64,000 nucleotides of DNA from Edaphochlamys debaryana (lineage: Eukaryota; Chlorophyta; Chlorophyceae; Chlamydomonadales). The stretch is taken from contig JAEHOE010000144.1 in the NCBI GenBank assembly GCA_016858145.1, positions 62,001-126,000 on the forward strand. Direction: 5' to 3'. The notes under the pieces are model-generated. The model did not search any database. It was not told where the DNA came from and saw nothing but the letters and a program-made list of their open reading frames with translations. Below, piece by piece: positions 11,625-23,176 of the stretch; position 1 is the first letter of the stretch; each line of letters opens with the position of its first letter. Made by a program: the position numbers and the translations under genes.

Positions 11625-14600
11625 ATGCGATTGCTGATGGTGGTGCTCCGCTTCTTGGAGTTGTCCTTACTCCTCAGGACTTTCGCCGATGCGACGTGGC
11701 TTCCCGCCCCACTGGCTGGCGTGAACGCGAGCGAGCTTGCTGAGGAGCTAAGGACAACAGAGGATGGCGCGGCTGGTACCGTGCTCATCGCATCTGGCCG
11801 TGGCTACGCGCTTGCCCATGCACACCCGGATGTCAGCCTCGGCTACATCACTCGCGACGTCTTCGTTCGCGACGAAGACTGGGCGGGCATTGCAGGTGAG
11901 CAGGGGGAACTCAATGATGTGGATACTTCGGTGTCGGGGACGTCACACTTGACTCGACCGTCTGGGAGAAAGGAGGGAGGCAGGTCTGGTGATACCGGGG
12001 GGGCCGTGATTGCTGGTCGGGGGCGTGATTACTGGGGGTACGGCCGGGCGGGCCGTTAATACTGGGGGGGACGCCCGGGCGGGGCGAGTCGACAGGGTCG
12101 GACGAGTCGACGGTATTCCTCCCGTCCCGTCCCTCCCCAACCTGGCGCCTTCCTCACATCACCTTCGCACCCCATCCACCCCACCCCCCCAGTGCCTCTG
12201 CAAATGAACCGCAATTTCTCTCTCGTGGGCCTCCCCTCGCTGCCCACGCGGCCCATCCTCGGCCTGGCCATGACGGAAGCACGGGTGCGTTGGGCTGATG
12301 GGGGGCCCTTCGGACGCAGCTCTGGCTTTGCAGAACAGGCCGCAAGTGCCGCGGGGGAGGGGCTGGTCGGGTGTGGGAGAGGTTAAGGGGGGGGACAATG
12401 TTGGAGCAGGTGGCCGCTGCGGCGGGGGGAGGGTGTCGCAGAGGGTGCTCCTGACGGCGCCATGGCTCATTGGAGAGCGGGCACACCTAAGCAGACAGCT
12501 GGCAAGGGACCTCGATCAAGCGGGCACCTGTGCAGTACAGCAGCTACCTTGCGAGGGAGCCCGCTGGTACCGGCAGAAGAGCGTCAGCAGTTGCCGGCAT
12601 GGGGCACTCGCAGGCCTCAGTGCGTGGCTAGACAGGGCCAAGGAACGGCAAGCCACTGCTACCGCAAGGGCGCTGCAAGGGTGCAACGCCCAACGGAATC
12701 GCCTCAACCCGGGCTGCAACGCCATGCACGTTGCCGCCACGCTGGGAACGTTGGGGCACAGGGGCACGGGCGGGCATGGCGCCCCCCTCATGCGTTCCTT
12801 TCCGCTTCACAGTTACACAGCTTACATCCCCTCCATACCGGTACGCGCACAAGCCACAACTCGCAGCGCCCACCCACACCGCCCGTCTCGCTGCACCCTC
12901 CCCTGTCCGCGCTCCTCCCGCCCCCACAGGTGCGCCTGTGCGGCGGCTGTTTCATGGACTCGCGGCACTTAGTCATCGTGCAGTATCGCCGGGGGCTGGG
13001 CCTGCTGTCACCGGGGCTGCAGGTGGGTTCGCGTGCGGCCGCCGCAGGGCGCGGAGCCCAGGCGGGAGCCAGGGGGCGATCAAAACAAGACGGCGGTTCG
13101 GGGAGTGGGGTGTCACTTGCGCCAGGCGAAATTGCTTGAATGCGAGCCGGTGCGGCGGGCGGCTGTCGTGGGTAGCGGCGGGGCCCTCTTAGGCCATGGG
13201 CTGGAGCAGGCCCTGGCGGGGGCGGGGTGGAAGGGCGGGGGAGGCCTAGCAGCGCAGATCTGAGATCCAGGGATCCAGATCGCGGCTCCGGATCCGAGTC
13301 GGCTGATGGATGGGTTGCCTGCTGCGCTCGCCTTGCTCAGGGCAAGAGGGCAGAGCGGCGTGAATCGGGCACGGTCGAATGGGCTGGGGGGCTGGAGCCC
13401 GCGTCTCAACTGTGTCGGTCGGTCGGTCGGTCGGTCGGTCAGTCGGTCGGTTGGTCGTGGCTCACGTGCTTTCCCCATCCACCCCCCCGCCACAGCTGCT
13501 GCTTCCCGGGACGGGGCCGGTGCCGGGGGTTGTGGCTCAGTACGACACATTTACCTTACACCGTGAGTCGGGTGTCCGGGAGGGGGGCTGTGGCTGCCGG
13601 CTGCAGTTTGCGACGCGGGCGGTGTGGAGGCGGTGGCGGTTTCTTCAAAGCGGGGGTCATAGCGAGTTACCGGTACGGGAATTGACGCCAAGGGGCCCGA
13701 CCCCCCAGCCACGCCCTCCCTTACCGTACCTCTTCTGCTCCTTCCCCGCCTGCCTCTTCGCCCCTCCACCCCACCTCCCCGCGGCTCACCCTCCCGGCAG
13801 CTGTCTGCCTACCGCGGAGCATGCAGCTGGCTCAACTCACGCAGCGGCCCCGTCCGGCCATTCTGCCGGGGGAGCAGCGGCCCGGCTACACACTCGACAA
13901 CCCGCCCGACTGCATCAACACCTCCCACGTCGCCACCTCCAACCTCGGCCCCAACAACGTGCTGGGGTCCGGTAACGGCACCCTGGTGGCGGTGGGCAAC
14001 AACTCGGCACCCGTGGAGGCCCGGTGCTACCCGGCCCGTGGGGTGTACGAGGTGGGGCTTGCGGCTGCAGCCGGGGCCGCGAACGCGAAGGCTGAGTGCA
14101 GAGAGCGGAGAGGGAGCTCCCGCAGTGCCTCTTCTAGGCCTCCAGGGCCTCCTCCCTCTACCCAAGTGCAAGGTCTCCCCGCCCTCCCCAGGACGTCCAT
14201 CCCGCCCCCCACCCCCCACCCCCCTCAGGATGTGGTCGTGGCCGCACTGGACGCCAACAGCGTGGGCGGACTGGACTTCGCGGGGTACTACCTGCACATC
14301 GTCAACGTGGTGGGCCCGGGCGGGCCCAGGCTGGGCCCCATGGGGGACCCAGGGGACTCTGGGCGGGCCCAGCGCATGTAACCCCAGTGAGGAGAGAGCC
14401 AGCACGCTGGAATCCACAGCGTGCCGTGTCACTCCCACCCCTGCCCCTCCCTGCCCTCACCGGCCCATCCCACCCCTGCCCCTTCCTGCCCGGCTGCAGA
14501 CGTTTGCGTGCCAGATGGTTATGCCTGAGGACTGCATCCAGGTTAGAGATGTGGTTGGGGCGCTGGCCTGACATGGCTCTGCATCGGCCCGCACCGAATG

Positions 14601-17600
14601 CCACGAAGCGCTATCCCCCCTGGCACCTGGTGCCTGCTCGCCCGCACAGGTTCCGCGCTTCGCCGCTCACCCCCTTCCTCCCTTGCCTCCTCCTGCATTC
14701 CCATTCTCCGCTGCAGACCCTAGGGCCCTCGGGCTGCTTCCTGTACCTCCTCCCCACCGTCCAACCGCCCGCCCAGACCACAGGGGCCACCCTCGGCGGC
14801 GTGCCCCTGTCGTACTGGTTCCCCGATCCGCCGCCGCCGCCGCCCCTTTCGGCTTCCGACGCTTCGGAAGCGGGCGGCGATGGCGGCGGGAGCAGCGATG
14901 ACTGGGTGCTCGGTGTGGGGCTGGGAGTCGGCATTGGAGGTGCGTTTCTGGTATGGGAGCGGGCTGCGCGCCCGTGTAGGGCTACTGGAACCAGGGGGGA
15001 ATTCGAGGCGAGAGGGTGGTGGACGGGGCCAGGGCCAGGGGGTCGACGTCTTCGGCGATCAGGCGGGGTGGCCACTTAAAGCCTCGGGGGGCAGGAGGGG
15101 CTCTGTAAGCGCATGCGCAGAAGGGCTTTTACGGTAGTGGTGCAGTAGTGTAGGCGCCTAAACTACCGTGAGTTGTACCAACCCTGCCCCTTGCTGAGCG
15201 CCGCCGGTTTGTCTTGCCCTGACTTCCGGGCTTTCCTCGCCCCCCATTCCCCAGGCGCTGCTCTGTTGGCCGCAGTGGCGTGTGTGGGCTGGGCGCTGTG
15301 GAGGCGGCGGCAGCGGCGGCGGCAGAGCGCCCCGGCGGAGGCCAGGCCCACACCCAAGCGCTCCGAGAGCTCCAGGTGCGGCCGCGAGAGCGTGAGACCC
15401 TGCCCGTGCGTACTGAGTCAAAAACCTTTGCGGCCGCCGATTGTGAGCGTCCTAACCACAGACGCATGCGCCCGGCAACAGCTGCGCTCACCCACATCAC
15501 CCAACTTTGCCCCTGCCCCCCTGCCTCGTGCATTCATCCCACTACACCCCCACCCCCCAGGCCGGAGCTGCCCAGCAAGGCCTCGACATCCCACCACCTC
15601 GGCGGTACCTCCAACGCCGCCGGCGCGGGCATCGGAGCCGACAGCCTCCCCTCGGCCGGCGCCACCTCTGCCTCCTCCGGTGTCCACATCTCGGGCGGAG
15701 CACAGCACTCGGGCGGTGCCGGGACGCACGTGTCAATCGAGCTCGCGGCATCGCCGCCCTTCCCCAGCTCCGAAACCGAGGGGCTCCAGGCCCCGAGAAA
15801 GGCCTCGGGTGACCCCCTTGTGTCCACCGCTGCTGCCACGGCCTCTGTCCTTGTGACCGGCTCCAGTGGCGCCGGCAGCGGCCGGCGCTTGGGTAGCGCC
15901 GCCAGGGTCCCGAGGCCGTCCAGCCAGGGCGAAGCGGGAGGCGGGCCGCCGCTGCTAGTGACACCCTTCACGCCGCTCGCGTGAGTGGGGAGCGCTGGGG
16001 AGGGCTTTGCGTGTGTTAGGGGCGCATGACTAGGGGCCGGTTTTTGAAGCTGTGAGACGAGCAGAGTAGCCCCTAGCAAAACCGCCCTCTCTTTTGCACC
16101 GCTCGGGCTCACTCCAGCTCTCCACACACCCTTGCACCATTCTGTATTGCGCATTCAACCCAAGCATCTCCACACTCCCTTGCACCATGGCCGCAGGTCG
16201 GGTCTGCGGCTGGACGTGGACGTGGAGGCGGAGGTGCAGCTGCAGCGCACCACTCTGGGGCAGGGCAGCTTCGGACGGGTGGTCGAGGTGCGTCCTATCC
16301 GTGGGGCCCCCCTGGTGGTAACCGGGCTTCTGGGCTTGGGGCTGGCGGTTGCGGCTGCGCACACCGGACACACCGGTTCATGGGACGCGGGCTCCCGGGC
16401 CTGGGCCTGGGGCTGCGGACGCAAACCGCGGTGCTGGCGGGTGGGGCCCCCAGACCGGGAAGGCAAACCGCAGCGTCGTTGACAGCACAGGTGCAAGCCG
16501 TGCGCTTACGGTACTTACGTACGTGCGTGTTTGCGTCGTACAGGGCCTGTACGACGGGCAGCGTGTGGCGGTGAAGCTGGTTCCGGATCTCACTGCGCTG
16601 ACGGGGGCGCCCGCGAACGCGCTGCAGAGCTTTGTTCAGGAGGTGGGTCAGGGGGCGGGATTGGGTTCCCCCCAACTGGCGCTGAGAGTTCAGTGGGCTG
16701 AAGCACGCTGCAGCAAGCAGCGCGCAAGGTCTTGGAGGCATGCGCCATCATAACTCCCACCAAGCGGGCGTTCCGGTTTTCTGCAGGTCGAGGTGCTGGG
16801 CCGCTGCTCTCACCCCAACATCGTGCGCCTGCTGGCCGCGTGCGTCACCCCGCCGCGGCTGTGCCTGGTGAGCCCTAGAAAGGGTTACTCAGAACAGCTC
16901 AGTTCGTCACGTTCGAATTGACTTGTCAGCACAGAGAGGGTATTAGAGAGGGTAATATCCATTCACGCCCCGCGTGCTTTGCACCAAGGAGCGTTCACAT
17001 CCTCCTCACCTCCCGACCGCCTCCCCCTCCGAAGGTCATGGAGCTGTGTGACACCTCCCTGGAGCACCTCATCCACCGGGAGCTGCCACGCGCCGTACAG
17101 GCGGCCGCCGCCACTGCCGTACAGGCGGCGTCGGGCGGCGGCGGCGGGGGCGGCGGCGGCGTGTCGTCGGCGGACGGTGGCGCGGCCGGCGGCGGGGCGG
17201 GGGGGCGCGAGGCGGGGCTGCTGCCGCTCCTTAAGGTGCTGCACATCGGCATCGAGGTGGCAACGGCGCTGTCGTTCCTGGTGCGTGCCGTGCCGTACCG
17301 TGGGGGGCGGGAAAAGCAGGAACAGTAGGGTTAAGTGGGGTTTCCCCGCTACCACTTCCACCCGATTGTCAGGTGGTGGGTCGCTCGGGCATTGCCACGC
17401 AGTGCACTCTGGGGGTGTCTGGTCTCACGTTCTGCCCACTCGGCGCCCCTCCTCCGCGCAGCACCCCACGTGCGTGCACCGAGACCTCAAGCCGGCCAAC
17501 GTGCTGCTCAGCCTGCCCGCGGGGGCAAGCGTGCCGCCGGGGGCCTCGGCGGCCGCTGCGCTCGCCGACCCCGGCGGGCCCCTGCCAGCCGTCAAGCTCA

Positions 17601-19253
17601 CGGTGGGGCAATCAGCGCCATCCACCACATTGCAACTGCTGCGCCGCTGCTGAGCTTTTGGCCTACGTGGACACTGCTGTTTGAGCCGCTTGTCCGTCGC
17701 CGTTGACAAAGGTTTCCGGTCGCCCGGCTGCCACAGGACTTTGGCCTGTCCCGGCTTCGGAGCTCCGTCCAGGCCACTCGCCACCCAGAGGCGGGCACGG
17801 TGAGGCAATGCGGCGGGGTGGTTGCGTGCGTGCAGGGCAGGTTTGTGAGGGCGTGGCAGAGATGCGGAGGAGTGGGGCACGTGGGGCGCTGGGGGTCGCG
17901 CAGTGTGCTTGGAGAGCCCGCCGCTGACTTGGCCAAGTAAATCGTGCTCCTGTCCTGCCGTACAGCCGAGCTACATGGCCCCGGAGCTGTACGACATCAC
18001 CAACGCCGTAGTGACGGACAAGTCAGACATCTACTCCCTCGGAGTCATACTGTGAGTCACCGCACCGACCTCACGGCCCAACCCGTGCAGCCTGGCCCCA
18101 CCCCGCCTCCAAGCACCACCCTCACCTGCCCCGCCCCGTGCACATCCTGTGCCTCACCCTCCCCCAACCGTCCCCAACCGCCAACTGCTAACGGCCTCAG
18201 GTGGGAGATGCTGACGGGGCAGGTCCCGTGGGCCAACTGCGACGCCATCGTTGTTGCCTACGCCATAACCATCAACCGCTACCGCCTCAGCCTGGACGCC
18301 ATCCCGGCCGGCCGCTGCCCGCCCAAGCTGGCCAAAGTGATCTCGCACTGCTGGTGGGCCCGGGGGGCGAGGTTGGGCGCAGGCGTTTGGGGAGGGGGTT
18401 ACCGGGATGTGACGGCTGCGGGCGTCAGATGCGCAGCGCTCTGTGGGAGGAGGGCGCGGCGTAGTTTCCTGTGAAGGGCCTGCCGGCCTGGGCAAGAGGA
18501 GAAACCCAAGCCCCCCTTCTCCCTACCAAGTCCCAAATCCCTCGCTGGCCTTTCTGCTCCATTCGCCTCATGCCCCCGGCCCCGCCCCGCTCTCCCAGGG
18601 ACCACGACCCCCAGCGGCGCCCCGCCGCCGCCGAGGTCGTCAAACAGCTGCTGCTGCTGCGCGAGGACCTGGCGCGCGGGGCCCCGCTCGGCACGGGGCC
18701 CGGGTCGGAGTCCAACCCGCACCTCCTCCAGGCCCAGGCCCAGGTGCAGGCCCAGGTGCAGGCCCAGGTGCAGGCCCAGGTGCAGGCCCAGGCGCAGGCC
18801 CAGGCGCAAGGCCAGGCGCAGGTGCTGCTGCAGCCGGAGCAACAGCGGGAGCAGCTGGGCTTGCATTGGCAATCGCAATTGGAAGAAGGGCAGCAGGCGC
18901 CGCTTCAACGGCAGGCACAGCCGCCACAGCAGGCGCAGCAGGCGCAGCAGGCGCCAGGCGCGGCGGCGGCGGTTGGCCACGCATACGGCGGTGCCGAGGC
19001 AGCTGACGCGGATCAAGGAGGGACAGCCGGGGATGCGGCGGAGGCCCAGGGGGAAACGAGTTCGGGCGGCGGGGGCATGGCGACGCCTGCGACTGACTGG
19101 GGCGCCGCCGCGGCGGCGGCGGTGCTGTCGACTGCGTGGCCCGCGCCCGGGCCGGTGCTTGGCGGAGGCGGAGGCGGTGGCGGTGGCCCGGGAGCGCCGC
19201 GGCACGCTGCAGCCGAGCTGGGTCCTAAACGTGGCGCACATTCACAGCCGTAG
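11625..19253 (+). CDS. Receptor-like serine/threonine kinase (TKL-type), single-pass membrane protein
   Basis: Nineteen exons join in perfect phase (1,088 aa): 11625-11895, 12193-12284, 12930-13022, 13496-13562, 13801-14042, 14229-14309, 14500-14541, 14717-14939, 15255-15375, 15561-15980, 16197-16287, 16544-16642, 16787-16867, 17035-17280, 17462-17602, 17737-17799, 17966-18051, 18201-18353 and 18599-19253. Residues 1-25 form a signal peptide. Up to about residue 355 is an ectodomain with NxS/T sites and scattered Cys. A membrane helix (about 359-380, GLGVGIGGAALLAAVACVGW) is followed by RRRQRRR as stop-transfer. The kinase has LGQGSFGRVVE, VAVKL, HRDLKPANVLL, DFGLSR, SYMAPELYD and SDIYSLGVILWEMLTG, so all catalytic residues are present and it should be active. 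Two low-complexity inserts sit in the lobe hinge and before DFG, common in algal TKL kinases. The tail is Gln/Ala-rich. The ligand is unknown. Confidence 0.9.
13409..13457. repeat. GGTC tetranucleotide microsatellite
   Basis: A run of GGTC units with a few single-base changes lies in the third intron of the receptor-kinase gene. It ends about 40 bp before the CACAG acceptor at 13495. Confidence 0.85.
18727..18820 (+). repeat. 12-bp tandem repeat encoding QAQV units
   Basis: Repeats of a 12-bp unit (GCCCAGGTGCAG and variants) lie in the last exon of the receptor kinase, after the catalytic domain. They encode a Gln/Ala/Val stretch that continues as a Gln-rich tail. The array is in frame, so length changes would not break the protein. 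Confidence 0.85.
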
Positions 19254-21300
19254 CAGGCCCAGGCTGATTTGTTAACGGCTCGCTCGTCGGTGCCCTGCGG
19301 CTGCTGGGTGGGGGCCTGTCAGCCCTGCAGCCCTCCGCTGTGGAAACGGCGGCGGTGGCAGGCACGTAGCAGCACTGGTGCGGGTATTGTCCATGGAGTG
19401 CACACTCCCCGCTGCTCCTCAAGGGGTGTTTGGGGGCCATGGACGGTTTCAAGGAGGCCGTCTTGTTATCAGGGTTCTTCTTGGGTGAGTCATGCGCAGT
19501 GCATCGGGAGTGAAAGCCTGTGCAGGGAAGGGCCATAGTCGTGCCGTCCGCGCGGGGGTCGTCCTCCGTGCTCTGCCGCCATCTCAGCCGTCATGCGGCT
19601 GCGAACCTGCAAGGCATGTGTCCGTGTTGTTGGTTGCAAGGTTCGAGCATCGCAGCAAAAAGGAGTGGTGCTCGGCTGCTGCGGTTGTGTACCGAAAGGT
19701 GTGTGTGGTTGAGTTGCGTGGGATTCACTGTTGACTCTTTGACGGGGTGACAAGCGCGGAGGGGCGTGCGTGCCCATTGTTGTTCCTGTAGGCATTCGTT
19801 GTCTGTGGGTTGTACAATCGCAGCCCCATGTTTTTATGATTGGGAGCGCGGTGACGTGCACGTGCCGTACTGGGTGCCGAACTGCCGATGCAGCGTTCAG
19901 TTACGTGACTTGCATTTGATCTCTTTGCTCCGCGTGCCACTAATCCACTATTCTTCGTTGCAACTGTGCCGTGCACTGCCGTCCTTGGCAAGGACGTGCA
20001 AGGGCTTTGCAGCACGGGCGTTCCGTAAGGTGCAGGCCCTCCTGCAGCCTTAGTGATCACACCATGCACTGCATCGGCAAGCGTCTGGGTCCAAGCGTGA
20101 TGGCGGTTGTGCGTTTGTCCGGGGGCTTGTCAGCGGATGGAGCGCAGGCACCGGTAATGGGCCCCGAGATGGCGAGGAATAGGACCCTGTTCATTCAGGG
20201 TCGGATGGCGTCAAAGCGACTGCTGATTTGCAGGTATAGCGGGATAGGGTAGCCTGGTGCTTCCGCCATTGCAGCTCGCAGCGTAGCCAGTCAGGGGTGC
20301 TTCATTTCTTCCGGGAGAGCGCTATGGGCAGTAGTTGCAGGCGGCTGGGAAGGGGCTGGCGCACTGAGTCTAGGCAGGTGGCTAGGTGGCGCTTTTGCGC
20401 ATTGATGTCGATGTGCTGTACCGTAGGGCCGGAGTAGCAAGCGCAAAGCACCAGACTTGCCGGCTGCTGTTTGCAGGTGCGTGCGTCTGCATCGGCCCCG
20501 GGAGTGAACGGGTGGGGCTATCGGAGCTGTGTATGTCTTCCATGTTCCGCGGAAGGAGGCAGCATGTTGGACCCCCTGCTCCTGTCGGTAGCCCTTGCGC
20601 GTCTCCCTTGGCAGCCATCGTGGGCGGCTGGCAATCAAGAGCCAGCCTGCGGTGCAGACTAATCGCTTTGCACTTCACCTCATGTCAGCAAGCTAGCGTG
20701 CACCCACGAAAGCGCAGTACCCATGAAAGCAGTGTCCACGCGCCCAAGCAAAGCCAGCCCACAGAAAGTCTCGCCGGCGGCTGGCGCCTGCACTCAGTAC
20801 CCCTCCCTGCCCGCTCGACTGCTCACGTCTCCCAAGCCGTGCCACCACAACAGCGGCGCTCGTGCAGCTCCATCTGTACCGGGCCAGCCTGCCAGCCGCC
20901 AGTGGCACATCCGTCCGTTTCTCCATGCCCTCCTTCCAGCAAAGCGTCAGGGCACGACCGTCCTCAGCCCGGGACGCCCCCACCTTCCCCAGAGCCAGCC
21001 CACGGCAAGCCGAGCTGCAGCTCCTGACCCGGCCACCTCCTGGTCAGAGCTAGGTTCCCAGCGCGCGCGCGACACCCCCATACGCCTGCCTCTGCTCCGC
21101 GGCGGCTCTGCCCGCGCTCCACCGGTCCTTGCGCTTGCGCGGCAGACCAACGCCTCCTTCCCTTGGCTGCAGCTTCGGCTGCCCTCAGCTTCCGGAGCAG
21201 CGTCATGTGTTCAAATCACCACCTGTTCCCGACACACAGCTGTCAACCTTTCCCAGCTCCCGGAGAGGCGTCACGCGGTTTGTGAGCCGTAGGGTGCCGC
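19254..21300. other. Gene-free stretch between convergent genes
   Basis: The receptor kinase and the COA1-like gene end toward each other here, so most of this is expected to be their 3' untranslated regions. The base composition is less GC-rich than the exons. I found no conserved frame and no TGTAA poly(A) signal close to either stop codon. Confidence 0.5.
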
Positions 21301-21969
21301 TCAAAAGAAGTAAAACCGCTTCTTCCGCGGTGCGGCCGCCGCCGCCTCGCCGCCGCCGCCGCCTGTCCCCGCCGCAGAGGCTGCCCCTGCACCCGCCCCA
21401 GTCTCTGGAGAGGAAGCGGAGGGCGCTGGGGAGGTGGCAGCGGCGGCGGCAGCGGCAGGGGCCGAGGCGCCTTGCCCCCTGGCCCCCGCCGCCTTGGTGT
21501 TGCACTCCTCGCACTCGCCCTGGATCTTTCCGTCCACCACCTTGGGCACTGCCTGCTGCGGCAGCAGGCTGCGCGGCTTGACCATGCCCCCCGGCTGTGG
21601 CGCCATAGCGTTGCAGTCGAGCACCTTCCACTCTCCTCCCGTCAGGTTGTAGAGCAGCGCGCCCGTGAGCCCGGGTCGCCGCACGGCCCGCACGGTGACG
21701 TCGGTGATCTGGCGACTGCCTTTGAGCGGGAACGTGACGGCCGCGATGTGCCCCGACTGCGTGAAGCCGATGCTGGCGTTGTACCAAGGGCCGTCGTCGT
21801 AGGGCTTGCCGATTTGCGCCTCAAGCTGCTCATCCTTGGCCGCGTAAGCCAGGCCCAAGTTCCGCAGCGCGCAGTACGTCGTGTACTCCCCGAGCACATC
21901 GGTGCCCACGTATGTGCTCACGCCCAGCAGCGCCCCGGCTGCTGCGGTCTTGAGAAGCGATTTACCCAT
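21301..21969 (-). CDS. COA1-like mitochondrial inner-membrane protein
   Basis: A single uninterrupted exon encodes 222 aa. I chose the ATG at 21969 (MGKSLLKTAAAGALLG), as the frame further upstream lacks another ATG. A hydrophobic N-terminal segment (about residues 6-25) is followed by a soluble domain with the layout of the COA1/TIM21-like fold: a short helix, IGKPYDDGPWYNASIG, then AAVTFPLKGSRQITDVTVRA and a final strand GGEWKVLDCNAM. In fungi and animals COA1 helps assemble cytochrome c oxidase in the mitochondrial inner membrane. The assignment rests on this pattern, not on a search. The last 70 residues are Ala/Gly-rich and end in RKKRFYFF. It is the only intronless gene among the larger models here. 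Confidence 0.65.
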   Translation of the reverse strand: MGKSLLKTAAAGALLGVSTYVGTDVLGEYTTYCALRNLGLAYAAKDEQLEAQIGKPYDDGPWYNASIGFTQSGHIAAVTFPLKGSRQITDVTVRAVRRPGLTGALLYNLTGGEWKVLDCNAMAPQPGGMVKPRSLLPQQAVPKVVDGKIQGECEECNTKAAGARGQGASAPAAAAAAATSPAPSASSPETGAGAGAASAAGTGGGGGEAAAAAPRKKRFYFF

Positions 21970-22534
21970 CCGGGGCAATCAGCGACAAGCGTGTCTGCAC
22001 CTAATTTACTTGCTATTGCAGCTGCTATGTGCTATTAGCAAATGCGACTGCTGTAGATGCCGGACGGCGAAACAGAGCTGAGCCTCACGCGGTGTTCGTT
22101 GTTCGCGAGCACTGTGGAGCGAATCGCTGCTCTTCGAAAGCCTCTATATGTGCAAGGCGGTTGCGGTAGTGAACAACGGACGGCCGGACATGTCGTCGCC
22201 GTGCCGGCGTGCGTGTCGTTGTGCCACCCCTTCCTCGGCACCTCCCTCGGCCCCAGCAGCATGCGACGGGAGGGTCACCTGAACCCGTTACCTGCATAGA
22301 CCCAGTTGGCGACTGAGTGCATGGGCGGAGTCTTGACCCAACACGGGACTTGTGCTAGACCGAACCGCACGGGCTAGGGGCAAGGTTGGGCAGGCGGACA
22401 TGGCCCGTCACCAGCCCCAGAACGACGTAACGTGAGGCGCATCAGCTCCACACACACACAGTACAAAGACGGTACGGCTGAGCACGGTGCTGCCTGCATG
22501 CATTTCCGTGCGAGTAGCCAGACCAACAAAAACA

Positions 22535-23176
22535 AAGTTCCCCGATATCATGCCCCAAAGCTCCCCGACCCCCCGGGACCGACGACCGACCGACCCGTAC
22601 AGTGTACGACACTGCCGCACATGGCCTGTACGTACGCCAATTTATGTCCTTCGCGGTTTGCTGGACTGCTGGCCACGTGCACTATCCGTAGGCGCGCACA
22701 GCACTCCCAGGTGGCCCAGGTTGGTCGGGTAATATCGACCATGCCACGGACCTCGACCCGTCAATTGACCAACGGCTCGGCACCGACGGGCGATATCAGG
22801 GCTTTACTTCAGGGCGGAATCAGGGCCGTGATTTGCAAGTACTGTGCGGTGTTATGCGTGGGAGTAGAAGGCGGGCTTCTGGGAACACCTGGGAGACGCC
22901 TTTGGGTGGCTGCGTGTGTGCCGGGGGGGCGGCATGCCGACATGTCCCACCGGTCCCGACCCCCTAACACACCTGGAAGGGCACGAGTAACTTACCAGCA
23001 CGAAAGCTTGCCTTGCTGAATGCTCGGGGCACGTGGGATAATGCTGGGCGCTGCTCTACGCCGCGGTGACAAAGTTCCGCCACACAGCCTCCAAAGTTCC
23101 GCCACACAGCTTCCCCGACCCCCCCAACCGACGACCGACCGAGAACTTTGGGCCCCATAACTTTGCAAATAAACCG
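22535..23176. mobile_element. Dispersed inverted-repeat element, copy 1
   Basis: About 640 bp that is clearly related to 50871-51414 in the same orientation. The ends carry a short imperfect inverted repeat: CAAAGTT at the left and AACTTTG at the right, with a second CCAAAG/CTTTGG pair just inside. Both ends also hold runs of GACC/GACGACCGACC. It encodes no recognisable protein, so it looks like a non-autonomous (MITE-like) element. Relative to copy 2 it has about 95 extra bases near 22770-22860. A target-site duplication is not clear. The last exon of the GT90 gene runs into it. Confidence 0.65.

Noticed and set aside
18000..18060. Possible early stop of the kinase at the TGA after GVIL.
   Set aside because: The TGA is part of a GTGAGT donor; splicing to 18201 continues with WEMLTGQVPW, the expected kinase subdomain.
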